Shown here one piece after another: positions 36,465 to 50,182 of a stretch of DNA of 64,000 nucleotides. Positions within the stretch are counted from its first letter, which is position 1. Each line of letters begins with the position of its first letter. The notes beneath the pieces are model-generated. The model saw nothing but the letters and a program-made list of their open reading frames with translations. It searched no databases and was not told the DNA's origin. The DNA comes from Chamaea fasciata. Taxonomy: Eukaryota; Chordata; Aves; Passeriformes; Sylviidae. Location of the stretch: positions 39,079,656 to 39,143,655 of the forward strand of contig JARCOQ010000007.1 of NCBI GenBank assembly GCA_029207755.1. Reading direction: 5' to 3'. Both the position numbers and the translations under genes were made by a program.

Positions 36465-37581
36465 ATTAATGAGATCCAAGGTCTGTTTAGAAAGCACAAA
36501 CAGAAAGACTGAAACTGATCATACTAATTATTTACAGCTAGGAGTTTCACTACATTTAGCACTGAATGATTTAAAAAGAGCTTACTATAAATGCACAAAT
36601 CTCTTCTGCTCCAAGCCTGAAGGAAGTTCAGCAAGTCCTGAACTACATCTTAGGCAGGTGTCTGAATCACTGACTCACCCAATATTCAGGGTTGTGTATC
36701 TCCAGTTAGTTCTTGTACGGAAGAAATGTCAAAAATTTCAACTTAAAAAAGGAAAATAAAATCACATAAAACACAAACCTGTTTTCAATCAAATTTTTAA
36801 TTACTTTTAAAAATTTTTGTACAGTGCATTAAGATCTGTGGATGAAATATTCTGAGTAGGACTGAGGTATGATTATTGGTGCCTGATGGAAGAAATGTCT
36901 TTATTAGGATTTTTTAATGGTAAGTGGAATGGCTGGGCTCATATTCAGACTATAAAGTCTGGGCATTTCAACATAAGAGTGCTAAATGAAAAAAAAATGT
37001 TAATATGAATATAGCATTCCTTCTCTGACTCTTAATTTCCTTCTACTTCCATGTTAATTTATATCTAGGAATTTATTAAGAAAAGACTTAGTGATCATAA
37101 GAAGAAAGTCCCAAGTATAGGTGCAGTACCAACGGCTCTGTTGTCATAAAACAAAAAGGTAGTGATTTCATTGATATATGATGTGCTTAGAGTTAGCTGT
37201 GGAGGACTAAACAAAGCACCCATCGCTGTAGACAACAGTGATTTCTGATACCAGGTACCCCATTAAATAACATCTTGAGATAGCACTAATCATGTTTTTT
37301 TCTCCAAGCTGCACATATAATATAAAGTGCTTACCTGTATCCTTCCTAATTTTTTTCCATGCTAGCCCAGGTGAAGTAGACATAGCAGCAAACATGTTGG
37401 ATTTCTGAGTTCTGTTAGAAGTACTTTGTGCTGGTAAAGATCCAGAGATGCTGCTTATCGACCAGCATCAGAGATTAGCCGTCCTCACATGGCACATTCA
37501 CCTCTCCCACCACTCTAACTCACTCTTAGTTCACTGAGGGAAAATAAGTAATACAGCTACTTGAGTTGACCCATAAAAAAG
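36465..37581. other. unannotated AT-rich stretch
   Basis: Nothing recognised. A 96-codon frame at 36469-36759 has no motif. Confidence 0.45.
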
Positions 37582-38183
37582 TGTGGAGGCGCATCAGGGC
37601 AGCACTGAGGGAACAGCGCTTCCAGCACTCCCCTGGAGAGCGTCCAGCCCTTAATTTAGTTAGTTAATCTGTTATTGCTCATGGAGAGCATTTTTGACAT
37701 GTTAATGAGCTTGGTTGCGATTGGTGGTTTGGTTACTGTACCCCTATTGGTTCAAATCCTCTCCCCGGATTGGTTCCTTTTAGATCCCTTCCCCGATTGG
37801 TTAACTTTTCAATCCATGTTCCTATTGGTTGTTATGTTAACCCCACCCCCTTTGTTCATTATAAAACCCCGGCTCTCAGGAGCCTGGGGGTCTTTGGAGA
37901 GTCGTTGATTCCTGATTAAAGGCTCCTGGAAAAGACCTTGGACTCCTGCATTCTCTCCTGCGCCGCTTGGGAATAGCCCCGCTTGGGAGACGCTGCAATT
38001 GCAGCAAGAGCCTGGAAAAAGAACTGACAGGCTCGGTCGCCTCGGTGGCCATCACAAAAGAGCTGATCACTCTGCTGGAGTGCCTGTGCCACTAGGATTG
38101 AGGCCACCCCCCTCAGGGCGACTCACCTGGGAAGGTCGCAGCACCCAGAAGACCCCAGCCGAGGGCCTGGGCGGCCAGCAACA
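37582..38183 (+). repeat. solo LTR with CCAAT array, ERV-K-like
   Basis: Begins TGTGGAGGCGCATC and ends GCGGCCAGCAACA. The flanking hexamers AAAAAG (37576-37581) and GAAAAG (38184-38189) differ at one base, fitting a 6-bp target duplication. TATAAAA sits at 37860-37866 and ATTAAA at 37915-37920, with a GC-rich U5. There is no internal region, so it is a solo LTR. The open frames at 37675-37908 and 37999-38307 lie in it and are incidental. Confidence 0.8.
37720..37866 (+). promoter_or_regulatory. five inverted CCAAT boxes and TATA box of the solo LTR
   Basis: ATTGG (inverted CCAAT) occurs at 37720, 37746, 37769, 37796 and 37824, spaced 26, 23, 27 and 28 bp, and is followed by TATAAAA at 37860. 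CCAAT arrays of this kind are bound by NF-Y in known promoters; binding here is inferred. Confidence 0.7.
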
Positions 38184-38954
38184 GAAAAGTCAAAGGAGGG
38201 CATCACAAAACCCCCTTCAACTACAGGTGTGTTATTTAGCACTCAAATTACTGGTAGCTGAGCTAGAAGAGATGGAACAATTTAGCCTAAAGAGCAGTGA
38301 AAAGTGAAAACAGATCCTAAAAATCCAGAGATCCTAAAAATTTTGTAATTTTTCCTTCACAATGCAGCTGCAGCACTCCTGGATCTAAATCAGCTCTCTC
38401 TAATGACTACGTAATGGAGTCAGGACATGCTGGAAGAAGGTATGTAGGGAGGTGGCATCTGCTTGAGATATGGCCACATTTTCCTTATTTGAAACCCATC
38501 GATCCAATCACACCAGGTCAGTACAATCTAAGGGGTGGAAGTTTGTAGACTGATGCCTACCCAAAACCAACACCCAGATGAAAGAAATTAAATATCATCC
38601 CAAATCTACAGACATGAAGTACCATATAGCAAGTTACACTTTCAGAAAACACCAAGTGCCTTTACTTGGAAGGGCAGAATATGGGGGAGAGGGAAACTCA
38701 TTATGAAAATGAAGTTAAGCCTATACTTGAAAATATTAAGATGGTGACTGAAAAGTTAAGGCTTGTTATAAGGTATCCAGAACTGGCTAAACTGTGATCT
38801 GTCGTGTTCATTGCCCACTTCTTGTTTAATTATTGCACTTGAAGACTGGGAATTTTGCTGACTCTATGGGAGAGGTCCCAAGTGAATTTGTTAGTCTACA
38901 TAGACCATGTGGAAGTTATGTTATTATCCTTAAGAAAAATAATAGGAGCAATAG

Positions 38955-39010
<56 letters not shown>

Positions 39011-42000
39011 GTAGGTAGATATGGTCAATCAACTATAGCTCCAGAAGTGTTCCTTGAAGCTTTCTTGGTAATCTTTCACATCCAGAATTTTATATTTACC
39101 AACAATTATTCTAGGGCTTATACTTTATATTGTCTCTTTTCCCTGTCAACTTAACATAAACCTATTGAAAGTATTTCAGAACAGCATCTATCTGTGCAAG
39201 TGATAGTCTGTCAACTTCTAGCTTGAGGTGCGTTATAAATCAAAAGCATACAGAAAAGAAAAAAAGATAAAGAAGAACAAACACCATAGGCACAGTGGTA
39301 TATCTGCCTGGTTTTATGTAAGATAGATATTAATTTCACTTCAAGCACTAAGATGAATCAAACAGAACTATCATTCATTACAGTGTTGGGAAACCCAGAA
39401 TTTTTAGGCCAGCCATTTTCATGGAAACATGCTGCATGTTTTTTATGTATTTGTATTTAAGTTCCTTCAATCAATCAGACAAAACGCAAAGTGAAACTCA
39501 CCCTCAACAAGATCAAGTCTAGCACAAATATTGTGTTTTCAATGAGCTTTGAATCCCAAATACAATATAACTCACCTATCTTGACCCCCTTTCTCTAGCT
39601 TGATCCACATGTTTATGCATCAAAACCACAATATATGACAGTAGGCTGGGAAATGTTGTCAGTGAGCTGGAAACCATCATATAACAAATCCTGTCTGTGC
39701 GAGTGGACAATGAGGTTAAACTGGTCTACTGTGCAAACAAAAATTGCTAGTAATTTTCGCTGTCTTCTCTATGCTTACGTGATCCCAGTCATTGGGTATC
39801 TCAATTACATACAGAGATCTAATCTAGATTAGATTAGATACATAATAGATATCACACTAGATTAGATGTGATGCATAATCTAAACATGAGTATCTGAAAA
39901 TCTGGCCCGTTCAAAGAATCTTAAGATAATATCTCAATTTTAAGATGCTTAAAGTCAACAATCATCTTTGAAAACATTGCAATGTGTTTTATGTAACAGG
40001 GAAAGCTTATTAAAAAGAGAAGCTCATGTTTAAATTATTCATTCAGTGAGTATGTTATTCTAGATAGCACAATAACCACATATTTTCAGGTAGCATTAGC
40101 ATGCTAACAAATCCTGTCCATCACTGTTTGTAAATCGCTAATGCATTCTTAATATCTGATAAACCAGAACCTCAGGGTGCAAAGTTCTATTAACATGCTA
40201 ATGCATCTTGTCTCTGCTTGCTTTAGAATTAGAAAAAGTAGGGTTTAGCCAATACAAGGCCATTTTTCATTTTGCTAAAGCCATTAGCTCTGAGAAAACT
40301 GACAGAGATGCTGTCTACCAATCAACATTTCTTATCAACTAAGAGGTAAATATAACAAAAATACTGCCTGTAAAGCAGTATGGGGAAAAGTCAAACTACC
40401 ACAGCATCTAACTGTCTTTAGAAGCCCCAAGAATTATTTGTATTTAGCATGTGCATCTGAAAATTTGGTGCCTGGCTTTATGTTTCATGGCCCAAAAATC
40501 TCAGCCATTCTGGGCATTTTAAAACTTCAGAATGATGAATTTAAAAAGGCGTAATGGTGTATCTCTGTTCCAAACTCAGAACTTTCCTTAGCAAATGTTA
40601 CTCCACCCACAGAATTTGCTTTGAATACAATATCTTTGCTCTCCTCAAATTTTCCGGAAGATATAAAGGACTGTTTCTTTCCACTCATTTGAAGGTGATT
40701 TACTCCCTGAAATGAGTGATGCTACATTTGTTTAAAAACAAGATCAGTTCTTTCAAAAATCAGGCCATTGATGAAGAATGTAGTTGCACAGACTGTATTT
40801 TCTAGTATTTTACAGAGGGCAAAAAGAGTGTCAACACCTTACTCCATACCCATAAATGAAGTCAAAGGAGGAGTAGAATAAAATGTGTGCACCAACTTAC
40901 AGCCTTGGTTTTGTGAAGGGAAATAGGACAACGGCAACACTGTTCACCAGCTGCCATGTTAATTAAGGGTCATGATATCCTCTGAGTAGTCTCGATGAGC
41001 ACTGAAAAGCTTTCTGATTTTGGCAGTGCATACAGCAAAGAGGTCAAAACTTGTGGGGCTATTGTGGCGCAATTTCTTCATGATAAGAGAAATTGTCCTT
41101 TCATATACATCCCCTGAGAGAATTGATGCACAGCAAGGATTAGAGAATGATCAGTCCCTGGTGCTGGAGATGTGCTAAATAGCAAGGTTTTTTACACAGC
41201 CTTGCTTATTCTACGAATCCATTCAAAGAGCCAGCTGCAATCCTGTTTTGGAATTTGTAAGGAGTGCCTTGATGAAAATGTTTTGTATATTAAGTAATGA
41301 TTATGATATTCTCTTCTCATGCGCCACATTTTTCTTGTCCCAGTCTTTAACAGAAAACACTGGGGAATGTTTTGGTGGCTTGAGTGATGAATCAGCATAG
41401 AGCAAAAAGTAGAAAGACACACTTAGTCAAACCTCAATAAAAGCAAAATTCCTTTTTATTTCTGTTTGTAATCCTCTTGTGAACAGTTTCTCAGGAGCAG
41501 TTGAGTATTACCAGTAATTTTGCCATTCAAATTTTCCTGGCTTTGAAACTAAACTCCAGAAATACTTGCCAAACAGATATTTTGCACTTTTTTATTTGCA
41601 GAATTTTTACCTTTCACAGAACTGTTATGCTACCTAAGTCATCAGATAAAAGAAATACGCATACATTATCTGTCTTTGTTCACTTACAGTGTTCAAGAAA
41701 TAACCAAGAATTTAAAAATTCACAGATTGGATAAAATTAACAAACCAGTGAAATTTGTAATAGGCTAGTGGATAATTCATAAACAGAAAAGGTGACATTG
41801 ATATCAATTATTCATTAGAAATTATTTACTTAACTGTACTGCCCTCAGATTTCTACTCAGCTTCAGAAAGAAATCATTATGCATTCATTCTTTATCCTAA
41901 TTAGTTTTTAAACCTTGCTTAGAGATGCAATATGCCACTACATCATTTAGCTTGGTGTCACTTAACAGACATGTGAAAGACAATTGGGTATCTTGAGATC

Positions 42001-42762
42001 ATGGCAGGTATTGCAATAGTATTATCTCAATATATATCAAGATACCAGATAAAAAGAGAACTGCTAATTTACAGGATATAGGAGGAAGAAATAACTGTCT
42101 CCTTCTAAACAGAAAATAGATTCTAACATCTATGATCCAATCACTGAACCTTATAAAATGGCTGGACAGGAAAATACATATTCTCAGGTCTTCATTTGCT
42201 TCCTTGGCAGATAAGCAACAAGCACAGGCTCAAGCACACCGGAGCTGTGTTATTAGACTGACAATATCCAATTAAAGTTAGAGTGCAGGGGAAAAATTTC
42301 AAGTTATTTTATCATTAGAAAGCCTCAAAGCTCATATATGCATATCTTGCATATTCAAGTGACAGACACAAAATGGGAGAGTCAATAGCAACAAACACTG
42401 TGACTAAAATACAACAGAATATATATATATTGTTTGTAAAGCAATCTGTCATACTGCACACCTGACCAACTATACACAGGTTTCCTACAGTTGCTTGTTC
42501 TTACTGTCTTATCATAAACTTCAGAGACCTGGTACTTGTCCAGAGAGCCTTAATCCCAAGAAATTTGTGATGATGTGGGAGGCTCAACTGAAAGAAAAAT
42601 ACACATGTTTTGTGGTTGAAGAGCACAGCTTGAAAACAAACATTTTAAAAAGCTCGAACAACAACAGGAAAATCATTTTTAAAAACCCAGCATTTTGTTA
42701 TAAATATACTGTGGGAATACACAAGACAGAGAGTAAAACAGATTAAATTAGCATAGCTAGTT
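38184..42762. other. unannotated AT-rich stretch with a microsatellite
   Basis: No gene recognised. It contains the AAT microsatellite (listed separately) and a perfect 16-bp palindrome TCTAATCTAGATTAGA at 39818-39833. Just after that is a small inverted repeat around 39850-39875 (ATCACA ... TGTGAT). A short AT-alternating run lies at about 42420-42430. Confidence 0.45.
38956..39010. repeat. (AAT)n microsatellite
   Basis: About 18 uninterrupted AAT/TAA units over 55 bp. Poly-Asn and poly-Ile frames across it are artefacts of the repeat. Confidence 0.95.
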
Positions 42763-43035
42763 TGATAACCAGGATGCCATGGCAGGGACAACCAGAACTT
42801 TGAGATTATGAGAAGATGGGATTAAACCTGCTTATGGGAAGAGGAAAGATTCAATCAACCCCCTACAAGAAAGATGTTGTCAAATGCATGAGTTGCTTGT
42901 ATGATCTTTTAACCTAATTATTGTAGTAGAAATTATTAACCTTCCTGAAATGGTATATAAACTCTTGGAAAACCTGAGTAAAATCAAATTCTGATCACCA
43001 AATCAGTCTTCCCGTCTCTTCATCAATCGCCGATA
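42763..43035 (+). repeat. LTR-like segment, possibly ERV-K-like
   Basis: The segment starts TGATAACCAGGATGCC and has GGTATATAAACTC (TATA-like, about 42950-42962), then GAGTAAAATC, a possible variant polyadenylation signal. It ends near TCATCAATCGCCGATA, where a canonical CA may have decayed. This is the order of LTR elements. No target duplication was found and the boundaries are approximate. Confidence 0.4.
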
Positions 43036-46000
43036 GTATACATGAATATATTTAAAACCAAACGCTTGACCTACGATGGCTCAGATCCAGAAATGCCAGT
43101 AGGTTCTGAAGGGTAGCTCTGGGGCTCTGAGATGATGATAGAGCACTGTCTCATTTCACTGTGGTACCTGTCTTCCACACATCGTACATACTTCCTAAAG
43201 GTTCCAAGACAGGAACAGGTTATGCATGGATACTGTGCTTCATCATGTATGTAAGTAAAATTATTGCTATTTTTTTCAGTGGATGACAGGAAAATTATAG
43301 TCCATGAAGCATATGCAAGACCAAGATACTTCGTATGCTACACTATTTCTGTATTTCATATGAGTCCCACAACAAAATAAGTGTTCTTGTCTGTGAAATG
43401 ATACTACATGGTTCTAAATTATTGCGGATTTTCTATGCTTATTCCTTTCTAGTGTTAAAATCTCAGATTTAGATGGGATTTTGTAATTTTCTTGTTTGCC
43501 TCATTCTTAGTATGCAAATTTTTTCACTAACAATTAAATTGCAGAACATTTTGTATTTTCAATGAAGATTTAAACTCTCATTACCCTATTTTTTATCAAA
43601 ATAGTAATTTCAAATAAATTAAGGTACTTTGTTCATTGATCCATTATGCAATTAATTTTTTTTTGTATTCCGCACACATCCTGATGAAAGATTAACAACC
43701 ATGTACCATGCATACAGTAGGGTGGAGGGAGAACATTTCTCCTTCAAATTAATATACTGAAATATTAATATAAACAAAGCAGGAATGGTTGTAAGACATT
43801 TTCAGTAAGGTATTATAATGTCTGAGTGACAAGGAATGAGTTTACAAGGCATGCAGAGTATAAGACACTCAAAGTCTAGAGAAATGGTCTGACAGTCTTT
43901 CTTACATCAGAAAGATAGTAATAATACAGTTATTTACCTTCTAACTCCAATTTTGTGATATAGTGTCATTCAATTATCCAGTATTATTACATTGTTTCTG
44001 ACAGAAGATGAAAATCTTTGTATTTTCAAATACTTTTTTCAAAATACATTCAGTTGCTGCAGATGTGGTTTCTGTTTTATTCCTTCAGTATCCTTTTGTG
44101 TTATTGATGACACTATCATAAGATATGATAGTCTAAATTTGAGTATTTTCTATCTTTCCTTTCAGTAACCACAGTAACAAAGTTGTTCGGATACAGGACA
44201 CATGAAGTAGAATATTTTTTCAGTTCACTTGTTTCAGATTCAGTCTTTGAAAAGAAAACTCATAAAAGCCGGGCTGGAGAAGTCAAACTAGAAATTAAAT
44301 GCCCTTTCATCTCCCAAGAACTGAAATAATAAGAAAACAGTGGTTGGGCTGTAGCAGTCATATTCCAAGAATACAACCAAGCTTTGTAGATAAGGGAATA
44401 TCTTCTACCAGATCAACTGAACTTCTTAAGGGCTGATCGTGTCAACTGCTGCGAATTTTAGGAAAAAAGAACTGAACTATAAGATTGCTGGAAATGTTCT
44501 ATTTTTCTAATGGTTATAGAGTTTGACAATTGTGTAGTTCATGTATTATTAAATACTTTAACTGTGGATTCATACTGAGACTTTGATCATATTCCCAGAT
44601 GCTTTTGAGCTTCTGATCTGAAATTCTATTCTATACTTTCAAAAAATGTCATTTCAGGAAAGGATCTAATTTAAGCACCATGATTCAGGCTAAAATAATT
44701 CAGGTTTTAGGAAAGAAACGTAAACATCCTCTTTTTTTCACAGCTTAACTTTCATTATAGTACTGCAATAACACATCCCCTCTGAAGCTAAATTCTTTAA
44801 ACTCAGGATTTGATAAAGAAACACCAGACACATTTTCACTTTCATCTGCTAAAGGCGTTCATTTTCTCTCCTGTTCTAATACTCAGCTAGGGTGGAGTTA
44901 ATTCCTGTTTCAAGTATTGCAGTGTTTGTTTCCATCACTGTTAAAAAAAACCCATAAGAACAATGCTATACAGCTCACTGGCTTCAGAGGATGTAGGGGA
45001 TATTCTTTCTATAACAGCCAAAGGGAGAACATTTACAGCTGTAAATGTCTCTGAAGTAGATCATAACTTTACAACAGAGAGGGCAGACGTTTTCAGCATG
45101 TTCAGAACTAAAATCCTCATAGACTTCAGTGTATAATAAACATGGGCAAGATATCTCACATATTCTCAGAACTAAATAATCCCTTTTATTCTTAGCTTCT
45201 CAGGCTCAGAGTCCTTCCAGTGAAAAGCCTAACAATAGTTTTCTCTTTTGGCTCTAGAAAGAAAGGGTGAGTCACACTCTGAACCTGCAGAAATTCCAGT
45301 GTAATTTCTTGTCAAACTTGATTTTCTACCATTTTAAGATGTGTTGTTGGCATGCAGAAAGGACAGGGAGAAATCTGGACAAGTTTTCTAAATGAAAGCA
45401 CAGTGCTAAGGAATGCAAGAAAAAGTTCCAGCTAATACAGTTTTGCTTATTCTTGTGTCTCCCACTAATATTTATTCTTTCTTTAGTTTATCTCCTCAAG
45501 AAATACTGCACACCCAGCCCACAGCCTTTGCCCTCACTGGAGCAAGTAACATGTAGTTACTAATTTGATATAATTTACTTGTTGAAGCTCACTCACTGTA
45601 TCTTGAAGCCCAAATTAAGATTTCTATTGACAATGGTAGGCACTAGATTGATATGATAAGAGAGAAGAGGGAAGACATTTCATAAAAACTGAAAATTAGG
45701 ATAACCAGAAATTAGACTGCTTCAAAGTCCTGATGAATGGTCTTCATTCCTATGGCTGTGGCTAACATGGACGGGGAAGTGGCTTTCAGAGCTGAAGACA
45801 GAGAGCTAAAAAAAGGAAAAATTGTCGTGACTGACAAAAATAATCAGGATAAAAGTAGACAACTACTGAAGAGAAACCTGTTCCTGCTTTTCAGAGTATT
45901 TTAAAGCCTCAAGAAATTACGCACCTGTTCACTGCAGCAGAAACTGTGTCCATGTTTGAGGACATAATGATAGTCCCTGTGTGAATTATGAATTTTTTAC

Positions 46001-47059
46001 AATAAAAGTTGCCTTTTATAACTGATTTTTACAGTACCCAAAAAATTGTCTTCTTCTATAAACTACCACAAAAGCAATGAGAGGAGTCTTTACAATAAAG
46101 TACATCTTAATTTTTATGCCACTGAAGTGTTTTCCAAGAAAATATTTTAATCAACTATAGTGCCTTTTCAAGCTTATCAAACACAGTAACTGCAGTAGAA
46201 ATAACAATGCAGCTCAACGTAGATAATTCATGCATAATTTATGTTATTTGTTCCTTTAAAAGGGAATGCTTTTGCCTAAAAAAAAATAAAAATTAAGAAC
46301 TGATTTTTCAAAGTTATTTCTTTTCACTTATTTATACAGTATTTTTCTCTATACAAAACAAGAAATGAGTCAATATTATCAGGTGAACAGACATGGTAGC
46401 ATATGAAAGGGCCAGCTAACTGCCAATTACACTGGAGAAATAATGATGAAGCAAAAAAATTTGAAAATTTGTTTGTATGTGTTATACATCTCACTTCAAG
46501 GGACTGAAGGAAGGAGGGAATAGGAAACTGCTTAGATGATATCCTATTCTTTAGCTTTCAATGAAATATTCCTTTCTATAGAAGGATAACCATACAAGGC
46601 TATAGATATCATACACCCTGACTTTAAGGGGATCTTTGACATGGTTTTGCATGATATAAGGCAGCAGGGTATAAATGGAATTACTAGGAGACACATGCAA
46701 TGCAATAGTTATCAACTCTCAAACCAGAAAGATACAAGGGCATCTGTCTTTTCTGGGTTTAGAAAATGTCAAGTATTTATTATTAAGTGGTTGGATGAAA
46801 CTAAGTATACACTTAGAAGATTACATCCAAAATTATGTTCTATGCATCTGGAAAAGTCAAGGGCTGCTGCTAAGAACAATTGTAAAAAAACTGAAGAAAT
46901 GTACAGAAAAGCAATATACAATTCAGTATTCTGCAGAACAGGGTCTGGGTTATGACTTCATGTTGGGATGCACAAACAAGTATTCTTTCACTATGTTGTA
47001 AAAAAATAATCTTTCCTGTCTTCAGGTTCCAGAAAGAGAATTTTGTTTAATTGTTACCA
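43036..47059. other. unannotated AT-rich stretch
   Basis: No gene or clear repeat recognised. Overlapping frames at 46641-47001 have no certain match; a CR1-like reading of their start (FDMVLHDI) is suggestive only, but they adjoin an old CR1 piece. Confidence 0.4.
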
Positions 47060-47440
47060 CTGACTCCAAGAAAGATGTAAAAGACTAGACAGAGCCCAGA
47101 AGAGTTCAAGGAGATATTTATCAGGTTAGAAACTTAAACTATTAGGAAAGAAATTATAGGATAACTTTTTCAGTTTAGAAAAGGAAAAGCTAAAAGACAA
47201 TGTAATATGCCCAGGTGTGTAAAACATACATGCAGATAACTTCTCAAATTAAGGGAGAGAAACCTATTTATATGCTCTAAATTAGCAATAAGGAAAAAAG
47301 TTCCAGTAAAATTAATTATTAGGATAATCCTTATAGAGGTAAGAATAGAAAAAAAAATGCTAGAATAGGTTGCATAGGGGAAACTGCAATCACTATAGTT
47401 GAAGACTTTTTAGTCCTTAGACCACCTTTAGCTAAATGCT
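47060..47440 (+). repeat. ancient CR1 LINE fragment, plus strand
   Basis: Decayed sequence in the order expected of the CR1 ORF2 C-terminus. GACTAGACAGAGCCCAGAAG (about 47082) and AGTTTAGAAAAGGAAAAGC come first. AATAAGGAAAAAAGTTCC (about 47286) and GCTAGAATAGGTTGCATAGG (about 47359) follow. Many indels and stops mark an old copy. The tail is not recognisable. Confidence 0.5.
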
Positions 47441-48717
47441 TGTACAGAGTCTTACAAAATCCAGCTTCATTTGCAGAAAAAAAATGCATCTGCTCCATCA
47501 GTAAAAGTAAGCACTGATGGATGCCAAGAGAAAAATAAAGCACATGACTAGGAAAGGTGTGTGAGCTGAACAACTATCTCCTGACAGCTTCATTTCATGC
47601 AAAGTGATTTCACAGCACTGGGAGATATGAAACCTTGTCTGTGTCTCTGGTAGATCATGGATTAAATGGATTGTGTTCTTCTCCATCTGCTAAGGATTAC
47701 AACAAGAAAAGGCCATTGTGGGGAATTCAGCAACATACATTAGTGAGAGGAAGTAAGATATCTGTTTTTTTTCCTGAGATGACACTTAATATAAGTTTAA
47801 CAGGTTTGAAATCACAGTTTGTTGTCAATAAGGAGATGTTTCTAGAGAAGCAAGTTTTTCCTTAAAGTCCATCCAGTAACATCTTTTTAAGCCAGAAGTA
47901 AAACGACAGACAAATGCATAGTCCATTAATTGGCTTGGTAGATCTCAAAAATTTGAGCTGTTCTCTGTCCAACCACTTCTTCCTTCTTCCTCAAAATAAA
48001 AAACCCCAATTTTGGGATCTCTGCCACTCATTTCCTTCTCCATTTCCTCATCTGCTCCTCCAACTGTACAATGCATTGAATCACCTAAATTATGGGAGGC
48101 TACTTGCACAATATGACATTTAAGTCGCAATTTGATACACTGGATTTAGTCACAAAAACCAAGGCTAGCCATGATTCCAGAAGTCAAGTGAAAGGACAGT
48201 GATTTGAACGCTGCAAATATTAGGAGAAATACCAAAATATGCTTCACAGAAACAGTCAGATCAATTAATAGTAAAAGTCCCTCCTGGTCTCTGCCAGTTA
48301 ATTTTTTTTTAGCAGCTGTTGTACTCACAACCCCAGCTGTTATATCCCAGAAGCAAAATCAGAACTATTTTTCTGCTTTATTTCTTTGTATGTTGTCTTT
48401 GCTATAATTGACTTTTTTATGGAATATGCTAAAAGATTTTCTGGGCCATTGACTTCCCATTCCATAGGTCAGAGTGACATGCTGGTAGTTTAATACTTCA
48501 TGCAAATCTCCTGTTCCATTTTTTCTTCTACCAACCATCATACTACAATGTTGTGAAACATCAAAAGGGTCCTCTAAGTTTGGAAAGCAACATGGTGGAA
48601 GCAACATGGCAGGAAGCAGTAAAAATTGCTAACTACAAGCCAAAAAGTAATCCAGCTCTACATCTATACATACAGAAATAATTTACTCAATTCTTTATCC
48701 CTTTGCCTTTGTAGCGT
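47441..48717. other. unannotated AT-rich stretch
   Basis: No gene or repeat recognised between two CR1 fragments; short frames on both strands lack motifs. Confidence 0.4.
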
Positions 48718-48969
48718 AGAGTCATAGAAAGGTTTGAGTTGGAAAGGACCTTTAAGGGCCATCTAGTGCAACCCCCTGCCATTACCTCCCATTAGGGACA
48801 CAATCAGCTGGATCAGGTTCAGAGCCCCATCCAGCCTCACCTTGATTGTTTCAAGGAATGGGGCATCCATCACCTCTCTGGGCAACCTGTGCCAGTGTTT
48901 AATGACCTTTATTGTAAAAAGCTTCTTCCTTATATCTAGTCTGAATCTGCAAACCTTGAGGAGTTTCAT
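48718..48969 (-). repeat. CR1 LINE 3' end, minus strand
   Basis: On the + strand the segment begins with a reversed CR1 tail (GAGTCATAGAAAGGTTTGAG, then GGAAAGGACCTTTAAGGGCC). The minus strand translates from 48969 as the ORF2 C-terminus with the motifs LDIRKKLFT and KHWHRLPREVMDAP. Only the last roughly 250 bp survive, typical of 5' truncation. It is better preserved than the other CR1 copies here. Confidence 0.9.
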
Positions 48970-50138
48970 GAAAAAACAACAAAAAAAAACCCTGTAAAAA
49001 TTTGGCTAATTAAATGAAAATTACATCTTTAATAGAAACGACTGTGATATCTTTTCAGTTTGAGAAATCAGGGTCAATTTGTAGTTGCTAAAAATGCAGC
49101 TCGGTCTTCACCTTTTTATTATGCCATTTACTATGAATGCTAATAGACTTTCCATTTCCTGAAAAAATTTCTAGACTTTGAAAATCATGATTATTACAGC
49201 AGAAAATTTGCTTTGCAGGAGTAAATCATAGACAGCAAAAGCTACAAGATGATGATAGTTTGATTGTAGATTGTATCTCACAGCTACCTCTACTCCCCCA
49301 AAAGACCATCTATCTGCAGGTATTTTAAATTCCTGAAAGAAATCCTATAAATCCATTCTGAGGACTGACTCTTTTGCTACCTTCTGAAAGTGAAAGCGTG
49401 TGAAATGCAGGAACTCCTGGGGGAAAAAGAAATGAGAAGATAAGCTCCAAATAGAACACCCCAAATCAATATGAGTGGTTCACAAGCCAAGAACATGTAG
49501 AAGCACCATCACATACTAAGAGATATTAATGCAAAAGGAGTTTATAAATGAGGAATTTAGATATAGTCAAACGTACAGTAGAGGTAGTCAGGATTACAAA
49601 CCTAGATTTCCAAACAGACTTTAAAGCTGAAAGTTTTCCATCAAAAGCAGTAGCAGAGAAGGGTCATCTGAGAGTAACTTTCCTAAAGAAAATTTGAGAT
49701 ATGTTCCTCTGAGACAGGGGTGATAAATTTAAAAAGTGTTGTGGGTTTTGCAACTGTATACAAAAACTAATCTAATGGTGATCTGTCTTGGACTGTAGCA
49801 ACAGAGCAAAAATAAATAGAAAATCTGTTACTCATTGTCAGGAATTGGGGTACTTCTTTCTGAAGTGACAACTTTCAGGAACACACATGAATAACGTATA
49901 AAACAGTTAATGTAGCAAGGCCAAAATAATAGCATGCACATCTCACTACAAACAGTAAACATGGATAGACAATACAACACTTGAGAAAGCTTAAATAGAC
50001 ACTCCAGTCTGAAAAGCCAGAGTTCATCTTTAGGAATGTTTTTAGAGGGTGTTATCTGAGCTCAGATCTTAAAATCCAAATGGTCTCACTCTTAAGGCAC
50101 AGCTGAGGGAGAAGACATTTTCAAACCTGAGCTTTAAC

Positions 50139-50182
50139 AGCTAGTTAAAGCATAGGAGCTAGTTAAAGCATAGCAGCTAGTT
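50139..50182. repeat. 18-bp tandem repeat, about 2.4 copies
   Basis: Unit AGCTAGTTAAAGCATAGG, repeated at 50139, 50157 and partly at 50175, with one base difference between the two full copies. Confidence 0.9.

Noticed and set aside
38833..39154. Frames with poly-Asn and poly-Ile runs
   Set aside because: Generated by translation of the AAT microsatellite.
48763..48969. 68-codon minus frame as a host gene
   Set aside because: It is the ORF2 C-terminus of a truncated CR1 LINE.
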